64,000 bases of DNA, taken from positions 1 through 64,000 of the forward strand of contig DAISXY010000008.1 in NCBI GenBank assembly GCA_036825615.1. The letters are read 5' to 3'. The position numbers and the translations under genes are program-made. This DNA is from JAICXG01 sp036825615 (lineage in GTDB: Bacteria; Verrucomicrobiota; Verrucomicrobiia; Chthoniobacterales; UBA10450). The notes under the pieces are model-generated. The model had not been told where the DNA came from. It made no database searches and saw only the letters and a list, made by a program, of their open reading frames with translations. Shown piece after piece: positions 23,799 to 33,313 of the stretch (positions are counted from its first letter, which is position 1; every line of letters starts with the position of its first letter).

Positions 23799-26054
23799 GT
23801 GCCGAAAACTGCAGAAACGTCCGTGATCGGGAAAGCGCAGCCGCGGATTGATGGCCCTCTCAAGGTCACCGGCACAGCCATGTATGCGACCGATCACCAT
23901 TTCCCCGGGATGCTCCATGCGGTTCCGGTCGAGGCGACGATTGCCAACGGCAAGATCAAAAAGATCGACACGGCCGCGGCGGCAGAGATGCCCAGCGTGC
24001 GCGCCATTTTTCACCGGGCGGACATCGGCAAGATTTCCCGCTCCACTCCGGGAGAAGGCTTTGAAGGCATTTGTATCGAGCGGCGCCCGCCGTTCGAGGA
24101 TGATGTTGTTCGCTACTACGGCCAATACGTTGCCCTGGCCGTCGCCGACACCTTCGAAGCCGCCAAAGCCGCAGCCGATGCGGTCCAGGTCACTTACGAC
24201 AAAGAAACGCCAAATGTCGCGACCGAGCTGAAAGCTGACGATGACCCGGAGGTCGTTGTCACTCCCTATGGCCCGGAGAAGCGCCTCCAAAGTGAGCGCG
24301 GCGATCCAGATAAAGCTTTCGCCAACGCCGCGGTTAAACTTGATCAAACTTACGTAACTCCTAGCGAGACGCATAACCCGATTGAGTTACAGGCGGCGCT
24401 CGCAATCTGGGACGGTGACCGGCTTACACTTTACGAGGAATCACAAAGCATTTTCAACATGCGTGGCGTGCTCGCACAGATGTTCGGCTTGCCGAAGGAA
24501 AACGTACGCGTCATTACCAAGTTCGTCGGCTCCGGTTTCGGCAGCAAACTCTGGCCGTGGACGCATTGTTCGCTCGCGGCCGCGGCGGCGCGACAGTTAG
24601 GCAAACCGGTCAAGCTCGTGCTCAGTCGCAGGATGACTTTCCAATCGGCCGGGCATCGGGCCCGAACCCAGCAGCGGGTCCGGCTCGGCGCCACGCCGGA
24701 GGGAAGACTCGTTTCGCTCCAACACGATTACGTCTATCAACGCTCGATCCTCGACGGCTATCACGAGAACTGCGGCGAAGCGACCGCCTTCCATTACAGT
24801 GTGCCGAATCTGCGAGTAGAATTCGGGCGCGCCAAGCGAAACATCGGCACACCCTCCGACATGCGCGGCCCGGGCGCTGTGCCCGGACTTTATGCGACCG
24901 AATCGGCGATGAATGAACTGGCCGACCAGCTCAAGATGGATCCGGTGCAGCTGCGGGTCTTGAACGAACCAAAGGTCGACGAGTCCTCAGGCCTTCCCTT
25001 TTCGTCCCGTCATTATCTCGAGTGCCTCGACCTGGGCGCCCAAAAATTCGGCTGGTCGAAGCGCAATCGCGCAGTCGGTGCAATGAAGCGGGATGGGTTG
25101 ATCCTCGGCTGGGGAATGGCCGGAGCTGCCTGGGTCGCGGCAAGATTTCCGGCCGAAGCAACCATCCAACTCCGCGACGACGGAACCGTGCGCGTCGCCT
25201 GCGGCACGCAAGACATCGGCACCGGCACTTACACAATCCTGGCGCAACTGGCAGCGGAGAAGACGGGTCTGCCGATCGACAAAGTCGAGGTCGCGCTGGG
25301 CGATACCTCGCTGCCAGAGGGTCCAACTTCGGGCGGTTCAATGGCAACGGCGTCGGTCATTCCGGCAGTATCTGCCGCGACCAGCAAAGCGATCGAGTCG
25401 CTCCTCAACCTCGCGACGACAACACCCGGATCGCGATTCGAAGATCGCAAGCCTGACGAACTGGCTTTCGAGAAGGGCCGACTCTTTGTGAAAGCGAATC
25501 GCGCCGGCGGTGGCGTCCCGTTCGCGGACTTACTCAAGCGCGCCAACGTTCGCCTCGTTAGCGGCGCGGGTAAATCCGAATCATCCTTTGGCGAGAAGAA
25601 TCCTAAGTTTTCCAAGCACTCCTTCGGCTGTCACTTTGCTGAGGTGACGTGGCAGCCCGAGATTGCGCGCTTGCGGGTGAGCCGGGTCGTGACGGTGATT
25701 GATGGAGGGCGAATCATTAATCCGCTCGCCGGACGCAACCAGATCGAGGGCGCGGTTGTGATGGGAATTGGCATGGCCCTCTTGGAGCACACCACTTACG
25801 ATCCGCAGAACGGCGCGCCGATTAACAGCAACCTCGCCGATTACATGGTGGCGGTAAACGCAGACGTGCCGCCGATCGAGGTGCACTTTCTCGACTATCC
25901 CGACAAGGAGATCAACGAACTCGGGGCGCGCGGGATTGGCGAGATCGGTCTGGCCGGCATCGCCGCCGCGATCACGGACGCGACTTATCACGCGACCGGG
26001 GTGCGCATCCGCGAACTCCCGATTAAAATCGAAGACCTGCTCGCCACTTCCTAG
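23799..26054 (+). CDS. Molybdenum hydroxylase, molybdopterin-binding subunit (PaoC/YagR-like)
   Basis: 751 aa from a GTG at 23799. The order is that of the large subunit: an N-terminal a/b hammerhead (GKAQPRIDGPLKVTGTAMYATDH), then molybdopterin-binding segments (VGSGFGSKLWPWTH, DMRGPGAVPGLYATESAMN, GTQDIGTGTYTI, GPTSGGSMATASV). The catalytic Glu is in GARGIGEIGLAGIAAAI near the C-terminus. With the two genes upstream it forms a periplasmic aldehyde or N-heterocycle oxidoreductase. No maturation chaperone (PaoD-like) or mocA is next to it. None of the 9-mer copies fall inside this 2.3-kb gene. Confidence 0.93.
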   Translation: MPKTAETSVIGKAQPRIDGPLKVTGTAMYATDHHFPGMLHAVPVEATIANGKIKKIDTAAAAEMPSVRAIFHRADIGKISRSTPGEGFEGICIERRPPFEDDVVRYYGQYVALAVADTFEAAKAAADAVQVTYDKETPNVATELKADDDPEVVVTPYGPEKRLQSERGDPDKAFANAAVKLDQTYVTPSETHNPIELQAALAIWDGDRLTLYEESQSIFNMRGVLAQMFGLPKENVRVITKFVGSGFGSKLWPWTHCSLAAAAARQLGKPVKLVLSRRMTFQSAGHRARTQQRVRLGATPEGRLVSLQHDYVYQRSILDGYHENCGEATAFHYSVPNLRVEFGRAKRNIGTPSDMRGPGAVPGLYATESAMNELADQLKMDPVQLRVLNEPKVDESSGLPFSSRHYLECLDLGAQKFGWSKRNRAVGAMKRDGLILGWGMAGAAWVAARFPAEATIQLRDDGTVRVACGTQDIGTGTYTILAQLAAEKTGLPIDKVEVALGDTSLPEGPTSGGSMATASVIPAVSAATSKAIESLLNLATTTPGSRFEDRKPDELAFEKGRLFVKANRAGGGVPFADLLKRANVRLVSGAGKSESSFGEKNPKFSKHSFGCHFAEVTWQPEIARLRVSRVVTVIDGGRIINPLAGRNQIEGAVVMGIGMALLEHTTYDPQNGAPINSNLADYMVAVNADVPPIEVHFLDYPDKEINELGARGIGEIGLAGIAAAITDATYHATGVRIRELPIKIEDLLATS

Positions 26055-26225
26055 GGTTACGAATTCACGCATGTAACCTGACCCGGCGGCGCGCGCGCAT
26101 GATCTCGATGGATGAGCGATCTGGCGAACGAAGCCGACTTGCTAAAGGCAAATCAAAAGCGGAGAGCAATTCACTATTGCCAGACTGCAAAAGCCAGAAT
26201 CGGGTTCGCGGGCGATAATCAATCA
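26055..26225. promoter_or_regulatory. RND operon leader with inverted repeat
   Basis: GGTTAC (26055-26060) and GTAACC (26073-26078) form a 6-bp inverted repeat with a 12-base spacer directly after the Mo-subunit stop. This could be the operator for a TetR/MarR-type repressor of the efflux genes, though none is encoded nearby. The short open frame that runs into the adaptor gene from 26112 has no lipoprotein signal at its start and is not called. Confidence 0.3.
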
Positions 26226-27407
26226 ATGACTCACTCTCGATCCTTCACGATCACAGCCTGTGGCACGCTCCTGATCGTCGGATTGTTCGCGGGATGTTCC
26301 CGCAAATCGCCGCCAGCCGCCCCGCCCGCGCCGGAAGTGCTCGTGACCACCGTCCAGCCGCGCGATGTGCCGCGGGTGCTGGAACGGGTCGCGACGCTGG
26401 ACGGTTTCATCAACGCCAACATCAACGCCCAGGTGCAGGGTTACATCATCTCGCGCGATTACACCGAGGGAAGCGTGGTGAAAAAAGGTGACATGCTCTT
26501 CCGGATCGATCCGCGTCCATTTCAGGCCGCCCTGGCCCAGGCCAGGGGGACTCTCGCAAAAGACAAGGCTAACGAGGCAAAGACAGACGCGGATGAAAAG
26601 CGCGCGCTCGATCTGTTTAACAAGAAAGTTATCAGTGACCAGGAGCGAGATACCGCGACCGCCGCCGCCGGATCAAGCCGCGCGAATGTCGAAGCCGATC
26701 AAGCTGCAGTGGAGCAGACCGAACTGAATCTTGGCTATACCAGGATCACCTCGCCTATCAATGGCCTGGCCGGCTTTGCCAATGCGCAGGTAGGTGATCT
26801 GGTCGGTCCGAGCAGCGGCGCCCTGACGACGGTTTCGCAGGTTGACCCGATCAAAGCGATTGTCACCGCCGGGGAAGGACCCTTCACCGATTTCATCTCC
26901 CGTCATCCCGATCCCGAGGAACGCAAACAGTACCTCAAGTCACTTCAGTTCGAGCTCATTCTCGGCACCGGTAATGTCTATCCGCACAAAGGAAAGTTTT
27001 ACGCGCTCGATCGCAATCTCGATCCCAGGACCGGCTCGATCCGCTATGAAGTGATTTTCCCGAACCCGGGCAACATCTTGCGTCCCGGGCAATTTGGGAA
27101 AGTACGCTTTGTGGCTGACATCAAGAAAGACGCCATGGTCATTCCGCAGGAAGCAGTCAACGAGTTACAAGGCAGTTTTCAGGTCGCGGTCGTGGGCGAC
27201 GATAATAAGGTCAGCATTCGTCCGGTAAAGGTGGGTGAGCGGATCGGAGCGATGTGGGAAGTGACTGAAGGACTGAAGCCGGGTGACAGAGTGATCGTGG
27301 AAGGAATTCAAAAAGCCAAAGAAGGATCGACAGTTACCGTGAAGGAGTGGACGCCGCCTGGGCCGCAAGCGGCTTCCGAAGTTTCGCCTGCGCCAAGTCA
27401 ACCTTAA
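26226..27407 (+). CDS. RND efflux periplasmic adaptor (AcrA/MexA family)
   Basis: 393 aa from the ATG at 26226, chosen because it gives a lipoprotein signal with lipobox LFAGC (about 17-21). A longer frame exists upstream but would bury the signal. The biotinyl-lipoyl, alpha-hairpin and beta-barrel parts are visible (INAQVQGYIISRDYTEGSVVKKGDMLFRID; coiled region about 105-165; LGYTRITSPINGLAG). It links the inner-membrane pump encoded 6 bp downstream to an outer-membrane channel. No TolC-like gene follows, so the channel must be shared. Confidence 0.95.
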   Translation: MTHSRSFTITACGTLLIVGLFAGCSRKSPPAAPPAPEVLVTTVQPRDVPRVLERVATLDGFINANINAQVQGYIISRDYTEGSVVKKGDMLFRIDPRPFQAALAQARGTLAKDKANEAKTDADEKRALDLFNKKVISDQERDTATAAAGSSRANVEADQAAVEQTELNLGYTRITSPINGLAGFANAQVGDLVGPSSGALTTVSQVDPIKAIVTAGEGPFTDFISRHPDPEERKQYLKSLQFELILGTGNVYPHKGKFYALDRNLDPRTGSIRYEVIFPNPGNILRPGQFGKVRFVADIKKDAMVIPQEAVNELQGSFQVAVVGDDNKVSIRPVKVGERIGAMWEVTEGLKPGDRVIVEGIQKAKEGSTVTVKEWTPPGPQAASEVSPAPSQP

Positions 27408-27413
27408 TCGCGC

Positions 27414-30400
27414 ATGGCTGAGTTTTTCATCAGGCGGCCCATCGTCGCAATCGTCATCGCGATCCTGATGGTGTTGATCGGCGCCGTTTGCATTCTCGGG
27501 CTGCCAGTCGCGCAATACCCGCAGATCGCACCGCCCGAGATCCAGGTCCAAACCCATTACACCGGGGCGGACGCACTCACGGTCGAGCAATCGGTCGCGG
27601 CGCCGATCGAGCAGCAGATGAGCGGGGTCGATAACATGAATTACATGTACTCGATCAACGCCAACAGCGGCGACCTCCGCCTGGTTGTGAATTTCGACGT
27701 CGCAACGGATCCCAACATTGATCAGGTCTTGACTCAGCTGCGCGTTTCCCAGGCGCAATCCCAGTTGCCCGCGGACGTGAATAACTATGGCGTGACAGTT
27801 AAGAAATCGACCACCGCGCCACTGATGTTGATTGCGTTGTATTCGCCCAAAGGGACTTACAATGGAGTTTTCCTCGCTAACTACGGTTACATCAATCTCG
27901 TGGATCAACTGACACGCGTTCCTGGGATTGGCAATGTCCAGGTCTTCGGCGCCGGCCAGTATGCGATGCGGCTTTGGGTGAAACCAGACCAGCTGGCGAA
28001 GCTTGGCATCACCGTGCCGGAGATTATCACGGCGGTGCAAAAGCAGAACACGGTTAATCCCGCCGGTCAGATCGGCGGCGAACCAATTCCGCGTGGACAG
28101 AAGTTCACTTACACCGTGCGAGCGCAGGGACGCCTGCAAACGCCGGAGGAATTCGGCGAGATTGTCGTAAGGGCAAATCCGGATGGTTCATTCGTCAGGG
28201 TAAAAGATATCGCCAGGATCGAGCTCGGCGCACAGACTTACAACATCAGAGGCCGCTTGAACGGGCAACCCTCCGCCATCCTCGCATGTTATCAGCTGCC
28301 GGGCACGAACGCAGTCAAAGCCGCCCAAGGCGTGCGTAAGTTAATGGCGGAAGCCAAACAGCGTTTCCCCGCGGGCATGGACTACGCCGTCTCACTCGAT
28401 CAGACGCTTTCCGTTACCGAGGGCATGGACGAAATCCTCAAGACCTTGTTCGAAGCGCTCGCCCTCGTCGTGCTGGTTGTCTTCATCTTTTTGCAAGGCT
28501 GGCGCGCGACCCTTATTCCGCTCTGCGCCGTGCCGGTGTCGTTGATTGGCACCTTCATCCTTTTTCCGTTGTTCGGATTTTCGATCAACACGCTCTCACT
28601 TTTCGGGCTCGTCCTTGCCATCGGTCTGGTAGTCGATGATGCGATCGTCGTGGTGGAAGCAGTTGAACGTCACATTGAGGAAGGAATGACCGCGCGTGAA
28701 GCGACCCTGCAGGCCATGCGCGAAGTCTCGGGGCCGGTCATCGGGATCGCGCTGGTTCTTTCGGCAGTCTTTATTCCCACGGCATTTCTACCCGGCATTA
28801 CCGGACGTTTGTATCAACAGTTCGCCCTAACAATTGCGATCTCCGTCATCTTATCCGCCTTCAACGCCCTCTCGCTTAGCCCGGCACTTTCCTCGATCCT
28901 GCTCCGACCGCGAAAGCAAAGCCGCGGGCCGCTGGGCTGGTTCTACAGCCGGTTCAATCGGCTCTTTGGCAGGGCGACAACTGGCTACGTTACCTGGTCG
29001 CGAATCGCGATTCGGAAAGCTGGACTTAGCTTCGCTCTCCTCGCGATCGTGGCGGTCGCTGCCGGCTTATTTGGTTCACGATTGCCGAGCAGTTTTCTGC
29101 CGGAAGAAGACCAGGGCTATGTCTTCATGGCGCTGCAATTGCCAGACGCCTCCTCACTGGAACGGACTGACCAGGCGGCGCGCAAGATCGAAGCGATTCT
29201 GAGCAAAACTCCGGGTGTTAAGTACACCACGAGCGTGATTGGATTCAGTTTGCTAAGTCTCGTGCAAAATACTTACAGCGCGTTCTTCTTCGTTACGTTC
29301 AAGCCCTGGAGCGAACGGACGAGACCGGAGGAGCAATACACCGCCATCAAAGCCAACCTGAACAAACAGCTCGCCGGCCTTACCGAAGGTCTTGCCTTTG
29401 CCTTTCCGCCGCCGGTCATACCTGGGGTGGGCACCTCCGGCGGATTCCAATTCATCCTTGAAGATCGCGCCGGCAAGGATGTCGCGTTTCTGGCGAAAAA
29501 CCTGCAAACCTTTCTCGCCGCCGCGCGCAAGCGACCCGAGCTCGGCACACTCATTCCGACATTTCTGCCCAATGTCCCGCAGGTGCTCGTGAATGTGGAT
29601 CGCGACAAAGTCATCAAGCAAGGGATCGATCTCGGGCAGGTTTACCAGACGCTCCAGACCTTCATGGGTGGATTCTTTGTTAATTACTTCAACCGGTTCG
29701 GCCGCACCTGGCAGGTCTATATCGAGGCGGAAGGAGACTATCGGACGGAGGCGAAGAACGTCGGGCAATTCTATGTCCGAAATGCCAATGGCGATCCGGT
29801 ACCGCTCGATGCCGTGTCGACGCTATCGAACATCTCCGGCCCGGAGTTCACGCTCCGGTACAACGAATATAGGTCGGCGCAAATCAATGGCAGCGCCGCG
29901 CCCGGTTACAGCTCGAACCAGGCCATGAATGCGCTCGAAGAAGTATTTCGCCAAACCATGCCGAATGAAATGGGATATGACTATCTCGGTATCTCCTATC
30001 AGGAGAAGAAAGCGCAGCAAGGCGTCTCGCCTGCGGTGGTGTTCGGAATGTCACTCATTTTTGTCTTCCTGATTCTGGCCGCCCTTTATGAAAGCTGGTC
30101 ACTGCCTTTTAGCGTGCTATTAGGCACGCCGGTGGCGGTCTTTGGCGCGTTTCTCACCCTGTGGTTGCGCGGGATGCAAAACAACATTTACGCCCAGATA
30201 GGGCTGATCATGCTCATAGGTCTGGCGGCGAAGAACGCCATCCTCATCGTCGAGTTTGCCAAGTACGAATACGAGAAAGGCAAGCCCTTGCTCGACGCCG
30301 CGCTCGAAGGCGCGCGTTTGCGTTTGCGACCGATCCTCATGACTTCGTTCGCCTTCATTTTCGGCTGTCTGCCGCTTTGGTTCGCCAGCGGTTCCGGCGC

Positions 30401-30584
30401 GGTCGCACGCCGCGTCCTTGGCTCGACTGTCATAGGAGGGATGATCGCTGCTTCCGGGATCGCGATCTTTCTCATTCCAGTAACCTTCTATGTGATCGAG
30501 CGCTTCTTTGCCGGTCATGAGCGTTCGCCGGTGCGACAAGAAAAGGAGCCGGCCAGTAAACCTAAAGTCGGAGCCGCTTCATAA
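27414..30584 (+). CDS. RND multidrug efflux transporter (AcrB/HAE1 family)
   Basis: 1056 aa, normal HAE1 length, starting MAEFFIRRPIVAIVIAILM as in AcrB. Twelve membrane segments with two large periplasmic loops are apparent. The TM4 proton-relay acids lie in LVVDDAIVVVEAVERHI and the TM10 Lys region in GLAAKNAILIVEFAKYEYEKG. It exports hydrophobic drugs, dyes or bile-type compounds by proton antiport. The stop codon overlaps the next gene by 1 bp. No copy of the dispersed 9-mer lies within the gene, unlike most housekeeping genes here. Confidence 0.96.
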   Translation: MAEFFIRRPIVAIVIAILMVLIGAVCILGLPVAQYPQIAPPEIQVQTHYTGADALTVEQSVAAPIEQQMSGVDNMNYMYSINANSGDLRLVVNFDVATDPNIDQVLTQLRVSQAQSQLPADVNNYGVTVKKSTTAPLMLIALYSPKGTYNGVFLANYGYINLVDQLTRVPGIGNVQVFGAGQYAMRLWVKPDQLAKLGITVPEIITAVQKQNTVNPAGQIGGEPIPRGQKFTYTVRAQGRLQTPEEFGEIVVRANPDGSFVRVKDIARIELGAQTYNIRGRLNGQPSAILACYQLPGTNAVKAAQGVRKLMAEAKQRFPAGMDYAVSLDQTLSVTEGMDEILKTLFEALALVVLVVFIFLQGWRATLIPLCAVPVSLIGTFILFPLFGFSINTLSLFGLVLAIGLVVDDAIVVVEAVERHIEEGMTAREATLQAMREVSGPVIGIALVLSAVFIPTAFLPGITGRLYQQFALTIAISVILSAFNALSLSPALSSILLRPRKQSRGPLGWFYSRFNRLFGRATTGYVTWSRIAIRKAGLSFALLAIVAVAAGLFGSRLPSSFLPEEDQGYVFMALQLPDASSLERTDQAARKIEAILSKTPGVKYTTSVIGFSLLSLVQNTYSAFFFVTFKPWSERTRPEEQYTAIKANLNKQLAGLTEGLAFAFPPPVIPGVGTSGGFQFILEDRAGKDVAFLAKNLQTFLAAARKRPELGTLIPTFLPNVPQVLVNVDRDKVIKQGIDLGQVYQTLQTFMGGFFVNYFNRFGRTWQVYIEAEGDYRTEAKNVGQFYVRNANGDPVPLDAVSTLSNISGPEFTLRYNEYRSAQINGSAAPGYSSNQAMNALEEVFRQTMPNEMGYDYLGISYQEKKAQQGVSPAVVFGMSLIFVFLILAALYESWSLPFSVLLGTPVAVFGAFLTLWLRGMQNNIYAQIGLIMLIGLAAKNAILIVEFAKYEYEKGKPLLDAALEGARLRLRPILMTSFAFIFGCLPLWFASGSGAVARRVLGSTVIGGMIAASGIAIFLIPVTFYVIERFFAGHERSPVRQEKEPASKPKVGAAS

Positions 30585-30853
30585 TGGAAGACCGCGGTTG
30601 TCGCCATCTGAATGCAGTTACACTTGTGAAGCAGCCTGAAGTCCGCGAATGCGCGGAGTGCGTGAAAATCGGTGACAGCTGGGTGCATTTGCGCACCTGT
30701 CAGGAATGCGGCGTGACCTTGTGCTGCGACAGTTCGCCTAACCGTCACGCCAGCCAGCACGCGCATGCGACTGGTCATGCCGTGATTGCTTCGGCGCAAC
30801 CAGGTGAGCGCTGGCTTTACTGCTACGCCGACGAAACGCTCTGCGAGTATTAG
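30584..30853 (+). CDS. UBP-type zinc finger protein
   Basis: 89 aa. The Cys/His series C-x2-C (ECAECVKIG), C-x2-C (TCQECGVTLCCD), then H-x3-H-x3-H residues (RHASQHAHATGH) matches the UBP zinc finger, which in eukaryotes binds ubiquitin C-termini. Bacterial single-domain copies are known and often sit beside transporters, as here. Its 5' end overlaps the RND stop by 1 bp and the DHA2 exporter begins 3 bp after it, so it is probably co-transcribed with both. Function in bacteria is unknown. Confidence 0.85.
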   Translation: MEDRGCRHLNAVTLVKQPEVRECAECVKIGDSWVHLRTCQECGVTLCCDSSPNRHASQHAHATGHAVIASAQPGERWLYCYADETLCEY

Positions 30854-30856
30854 AAA

Positions 30857-32440
30857 ATGTGGGCGATTCTTCGCGGGCCCTGCGACGAGAACCTGATCCG
30901 CGCGGGCGCAACCGCCGCACCGCACACGAAGCGCCGTGGCCGCTGGATCCTGGCCGCGACGATTCTCGCCTCGAGCATGGCCTTTATCGACAGCACGGTC
31001 GTGAATGTCGCCCTCCCGGCGCTGCAAACTCATCTCAATGCCACCGCCCTGGGCGTGCAATGGGTGGTCGAGGCTTACTCGCTCCTGCTTTCCGCATTCC
31101 TGCTCGTCGGTGGTTCGTTAGGCGATCATTACGGCCGGCGCCGGATTTTTCTCATCGGGATCACGATCTTTGCCATCGCCTCGGCCTGCTGCGGGTTGGC
31201 CGCGAACATGACCCAGCTGATCATCGCGCGCGCCGCCCAGGGTTTCGGCGCGGCCCTGCTTGTCCCGGAAAGCCTTGCCATCATCAGCAGTTCCTTTTCC
31301 GAGGAGGAACGCGGCCGCGCGATCGGGACCTGGTCAGGAGCTAGCGCAATCACGAGCGGAATCGGGCCGCTCCTCGGCGGCTGGCTAATTGAGCACGTCT
31401 CCTGGCGTGCGGTCTTCTTCATCAATCTGCCGATCGCGCTGATTGTGATCCTGATTTCATTTCGCCACATTGCCGAGACGGCGGCACGGGATAACCAACG
31501 CGTCGATTGGATTGGAGCGATCCTTGCCGTGCTTGGCTTGGGCGCGCTCGTTTATGGATTGATCGAATCATCGCGCGCCGGTTTCGGAGGTCTAACTGTC
31601 ATAAGCACGCTGAGCGCCGGCAGCGTGTTGTTAAGCACATTCCTCCTTATTGAGTGGCGTAGCTCTCATCCGATGCTGCCGCTCGAGCTTTTCCGATCAC
31701 GCAGCTTCGCGGGCACTAACCTTCTCACTTTCCTGCTTTACGCCGCCCTCTCCGGGACACTCTTCTTTCTGCCGCTCAATCTTATCCAGGTGCAGAGCTA
31801 CTCCGCAACCGCGGCCGGCGCCGCCTTATTGCCTTTTATTCTAATTATGTCTGTCCTCTCGCGCTGGTCAGGCGGGCTGGTCACTCGTTATGGACCAAAA
31901 CCGCCGCTCGTCCTGGGGCCACTGCTTACTGCTGCCGGTTACACTCTGTTCGTTTTCAGCTCGGCCGGTGCCGGTTACTGGAAGAACTTTTTCCCGCCGA
32001 TTGCAATTGTCGGCCTCGGAATGGCAATTACGGTCGCGCCACTCACCACCACGGTCATGAGTTCAGTCCCGGAGAGTCAGGCCGGGATAGCTTCCGGGGT
32101 CAACAATGCGATCGCCCGAACGGCCGGGCTGATTGCGATCGCCGTCCTCGGAACCGTGATGCTAACTGTTTTTCGCGGCGAATTGAATCGGCAACTCGAG
32201 CAGTCACAGTTACCGCCGGCCATCGCGAGGTCGGTGGCCGCTCAATCGACCAGGCTAGCCGCGATCACGCTGCCGAAGAACGTCGATCGCGCGACGCAAC
32301 GATCCGTTCGCCGCGCGATCGATCGCGCCTTCATCTCCGGCTTTCGCGCCATCATGTCAGTCGGGGCGGTGCTCGCTTTTTCCGGCGCAGTCAGCGCCCT
32401 GATCTTTTTCCGCGCACCGACCCGCGCCGGCCCGGCCTAG
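30857..32440 (+). CDS. MFS drug exporter, DHA2 (14-TMS) family
   Basis: 527 aa with about 14 hydrophobic segments. MFS motif A (GGSLGDHYGRRRIFL) and the DHA2 start FIDSTVVNVALPALQ are clear. Motif C-like GIGPLLGGWLIEHVSWRAVFFINLP follows. The family exports quaternary amines, dyes and antibiotics in exchange for protons. Likely co-transcribed with the UBP zinc finger and RND genes as an export cluster. A TCGTTAGGC copy at 31115 encodes the Ser-Leu-Gly of motif A, the first copy after a gap of more than 7 kb. Convergent with the SnoaL gene, overlapping it by 4 bp. Confidence 0.94.
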   Translation: MWAILRGPCDENLIRAGATAAPHTKRRGRWILAATILASSMAFIDSTVVNVALPALQTHLNATALGVQWVVEAYSLLLSAFLLVGGSLGDHYGRRRIFLIGITIFAIASACCGLAANMTQLIIARAAQGFGAALLVPESLAIISSSFSEEERGRAIGTWSGASAITSGIGPLLGGWLIEHVSWRAVFFINLPIALIVILISFRHIAETAARDNQRVDWIGAILAVLGLGALVYGLIESSRAGFGGLTVISTLSAGSVLLSTFLLIEWRSSHPMLPLELFRSRSFAGTNLLTFLLYAALSGTLFFLPLNLIQVQSYSATAAGAALLPFILIMSVLSRWSGGLVTRYGPKPPLVLGPLLTAAGYTLFVFSSAGAGYWKNFFPPIAIVGLGMAITVAPLTTTVMSSVPESQAGIASGVNNAIARTAGLIAIAVLGTVMLTVFRGELNRQLEQSQLPPAIARSVAAQSTRLAAITLPKNVDRATQRSVRRAIDRAFISGFRAIMSVGAVLAFSGAVSALIFFRAPTRAGPA

Positions 32441-32802
32441 ACCCGAGGCAAAAACTCTTCGCGCACGATTTTGCCATTCTTCACCGTGTAAACGCCGACC
32501 TCGGACAGTTGTCGCCTTTCTTTCGACTTCTTATCAGTCACATCGGCGTCGTATTGCACGACAAAGCGATCGTGACCAACAAAAGGATCGCTCGCGTTGA
32601 AGCTGTGCACTTCCATCGCGTTCACCCACCAGTCAATCTTCCCGCGGACGCCTTCCTTCCCGCGCGTCTCCGGTGACTCTCCACCGGCTGAGTAAGCTTC
32701 GACACTGACGATGTTGTCATCGTAAAGCGTATCGAGTGCGTCGTACCAGGCTTGGTCGCGGACTAACTCCACCGTTTTCTTTGCTACTTCTGCAGTCGTC
32801 AT
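32437..32802 (-). CDS. SnoaL/NTF2-like protein
   Basis: 121 aa from the ATG at 32802, which has a strong Shine-Dalgarno (AGGAGGAC) a few bases upstream. The frame runs further 5' but without support. NTF2-like layout: helix AEVAKKTVELVRDQAWYDALDTLYDDN, then sheets ending GVYTVKNGKIVREEFLP. The family binds small hydrophobic molecules or serves as an isomerase fold. Last gene of the ArsR operon. Function unknown. Confidence 0.8.
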   Translation of the reverse strand: MTTAEVAKKTVELVRDQAWYDALDTLYDDNIVSVEAYSAGGESPETRGKEGVRGKIDWWVNAMEVHSFNASDPFVGHDRFVVQYDADVTDKKSKERRQLSEVGVYTVKNGKIVREEFLPRV

Positions 32803-32833
32803 GATTTTAAGTCCTCCTGAGTCCAGGTTGCAG

Positions 32834-33286
32834 TTACTTGCTGAAAAATTTCTCCAGCCGATCGAGCACGCTGTTCCAACCTTCGTTGTGACGGTCGCGC
32901 GATGCTTCGCTCGGCAGTTGCACATGGGTCAGGCGCAACTCAGTGCCGCCATCACGATCGGAAAATTCAACCGATACCGTGCTGGTGCAATTTTCCCACG
33001 CTTCGTCGTCGTCCCACTTCCAAGTAAAGACGATCTTTCTTCCCGGAATCAGCTCCTGGTATTCGCCATATACACTCATCTCCTCGCCTTCCTGGTTGAC
33101 CAAATCCCAGCGGTACTTTCCGCCCACGCGGGTGTCGGCGATAATTTTCAGCGTTTGAACCTCTTTCGGTCCCCACCATTCTTTGAGTTGCACTGGATCT
33201 GTCCAGGCCGCGTAAACCCCGTCGCGTGGCGCATTGATGAAGCGTCTGATTTCGAGCGATCTCTTTTCTGCCGGTTCCATCTTCAC
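32834..33286 (-). CDS. SRPBCC/AHSA1-type lipid-binding fold protein
   Basis: 150 aa. IRRFINAPRDGVYAAWTDPVQLKEWW near the start and GWNSVLDRLEKF at the end are signatures of the Aha1/CalC (START-like) family, a hydrophobic ligand-binding cup. These proteins commonly sit behind an ArsR-type regulator, as here (third of four genes). A role in sensing or detoxifying a small hydrophobic compound is likely but unproven. The start codon at 33286 gives the usual N-terminus. Confidence 0.88.
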   Translation of the reverse strand: MKMEPAEKRSLEIRRFINAPRDGVYAAWTDPVQLKEWWGPKEVQTLKIIADTRVGGKYRWDLVNQEGEEMSVYGEYQELIPGRKIVFTWKWDDDEAWENCTSTVSVEFSDRDGGTELRLTHVQLPSEASRDRHNEGWNSVLDRLEKFFSK

Positions 33287-33313
33287 GATTTTGCTTCCAT
33301 TCTTTGTTTCTAA

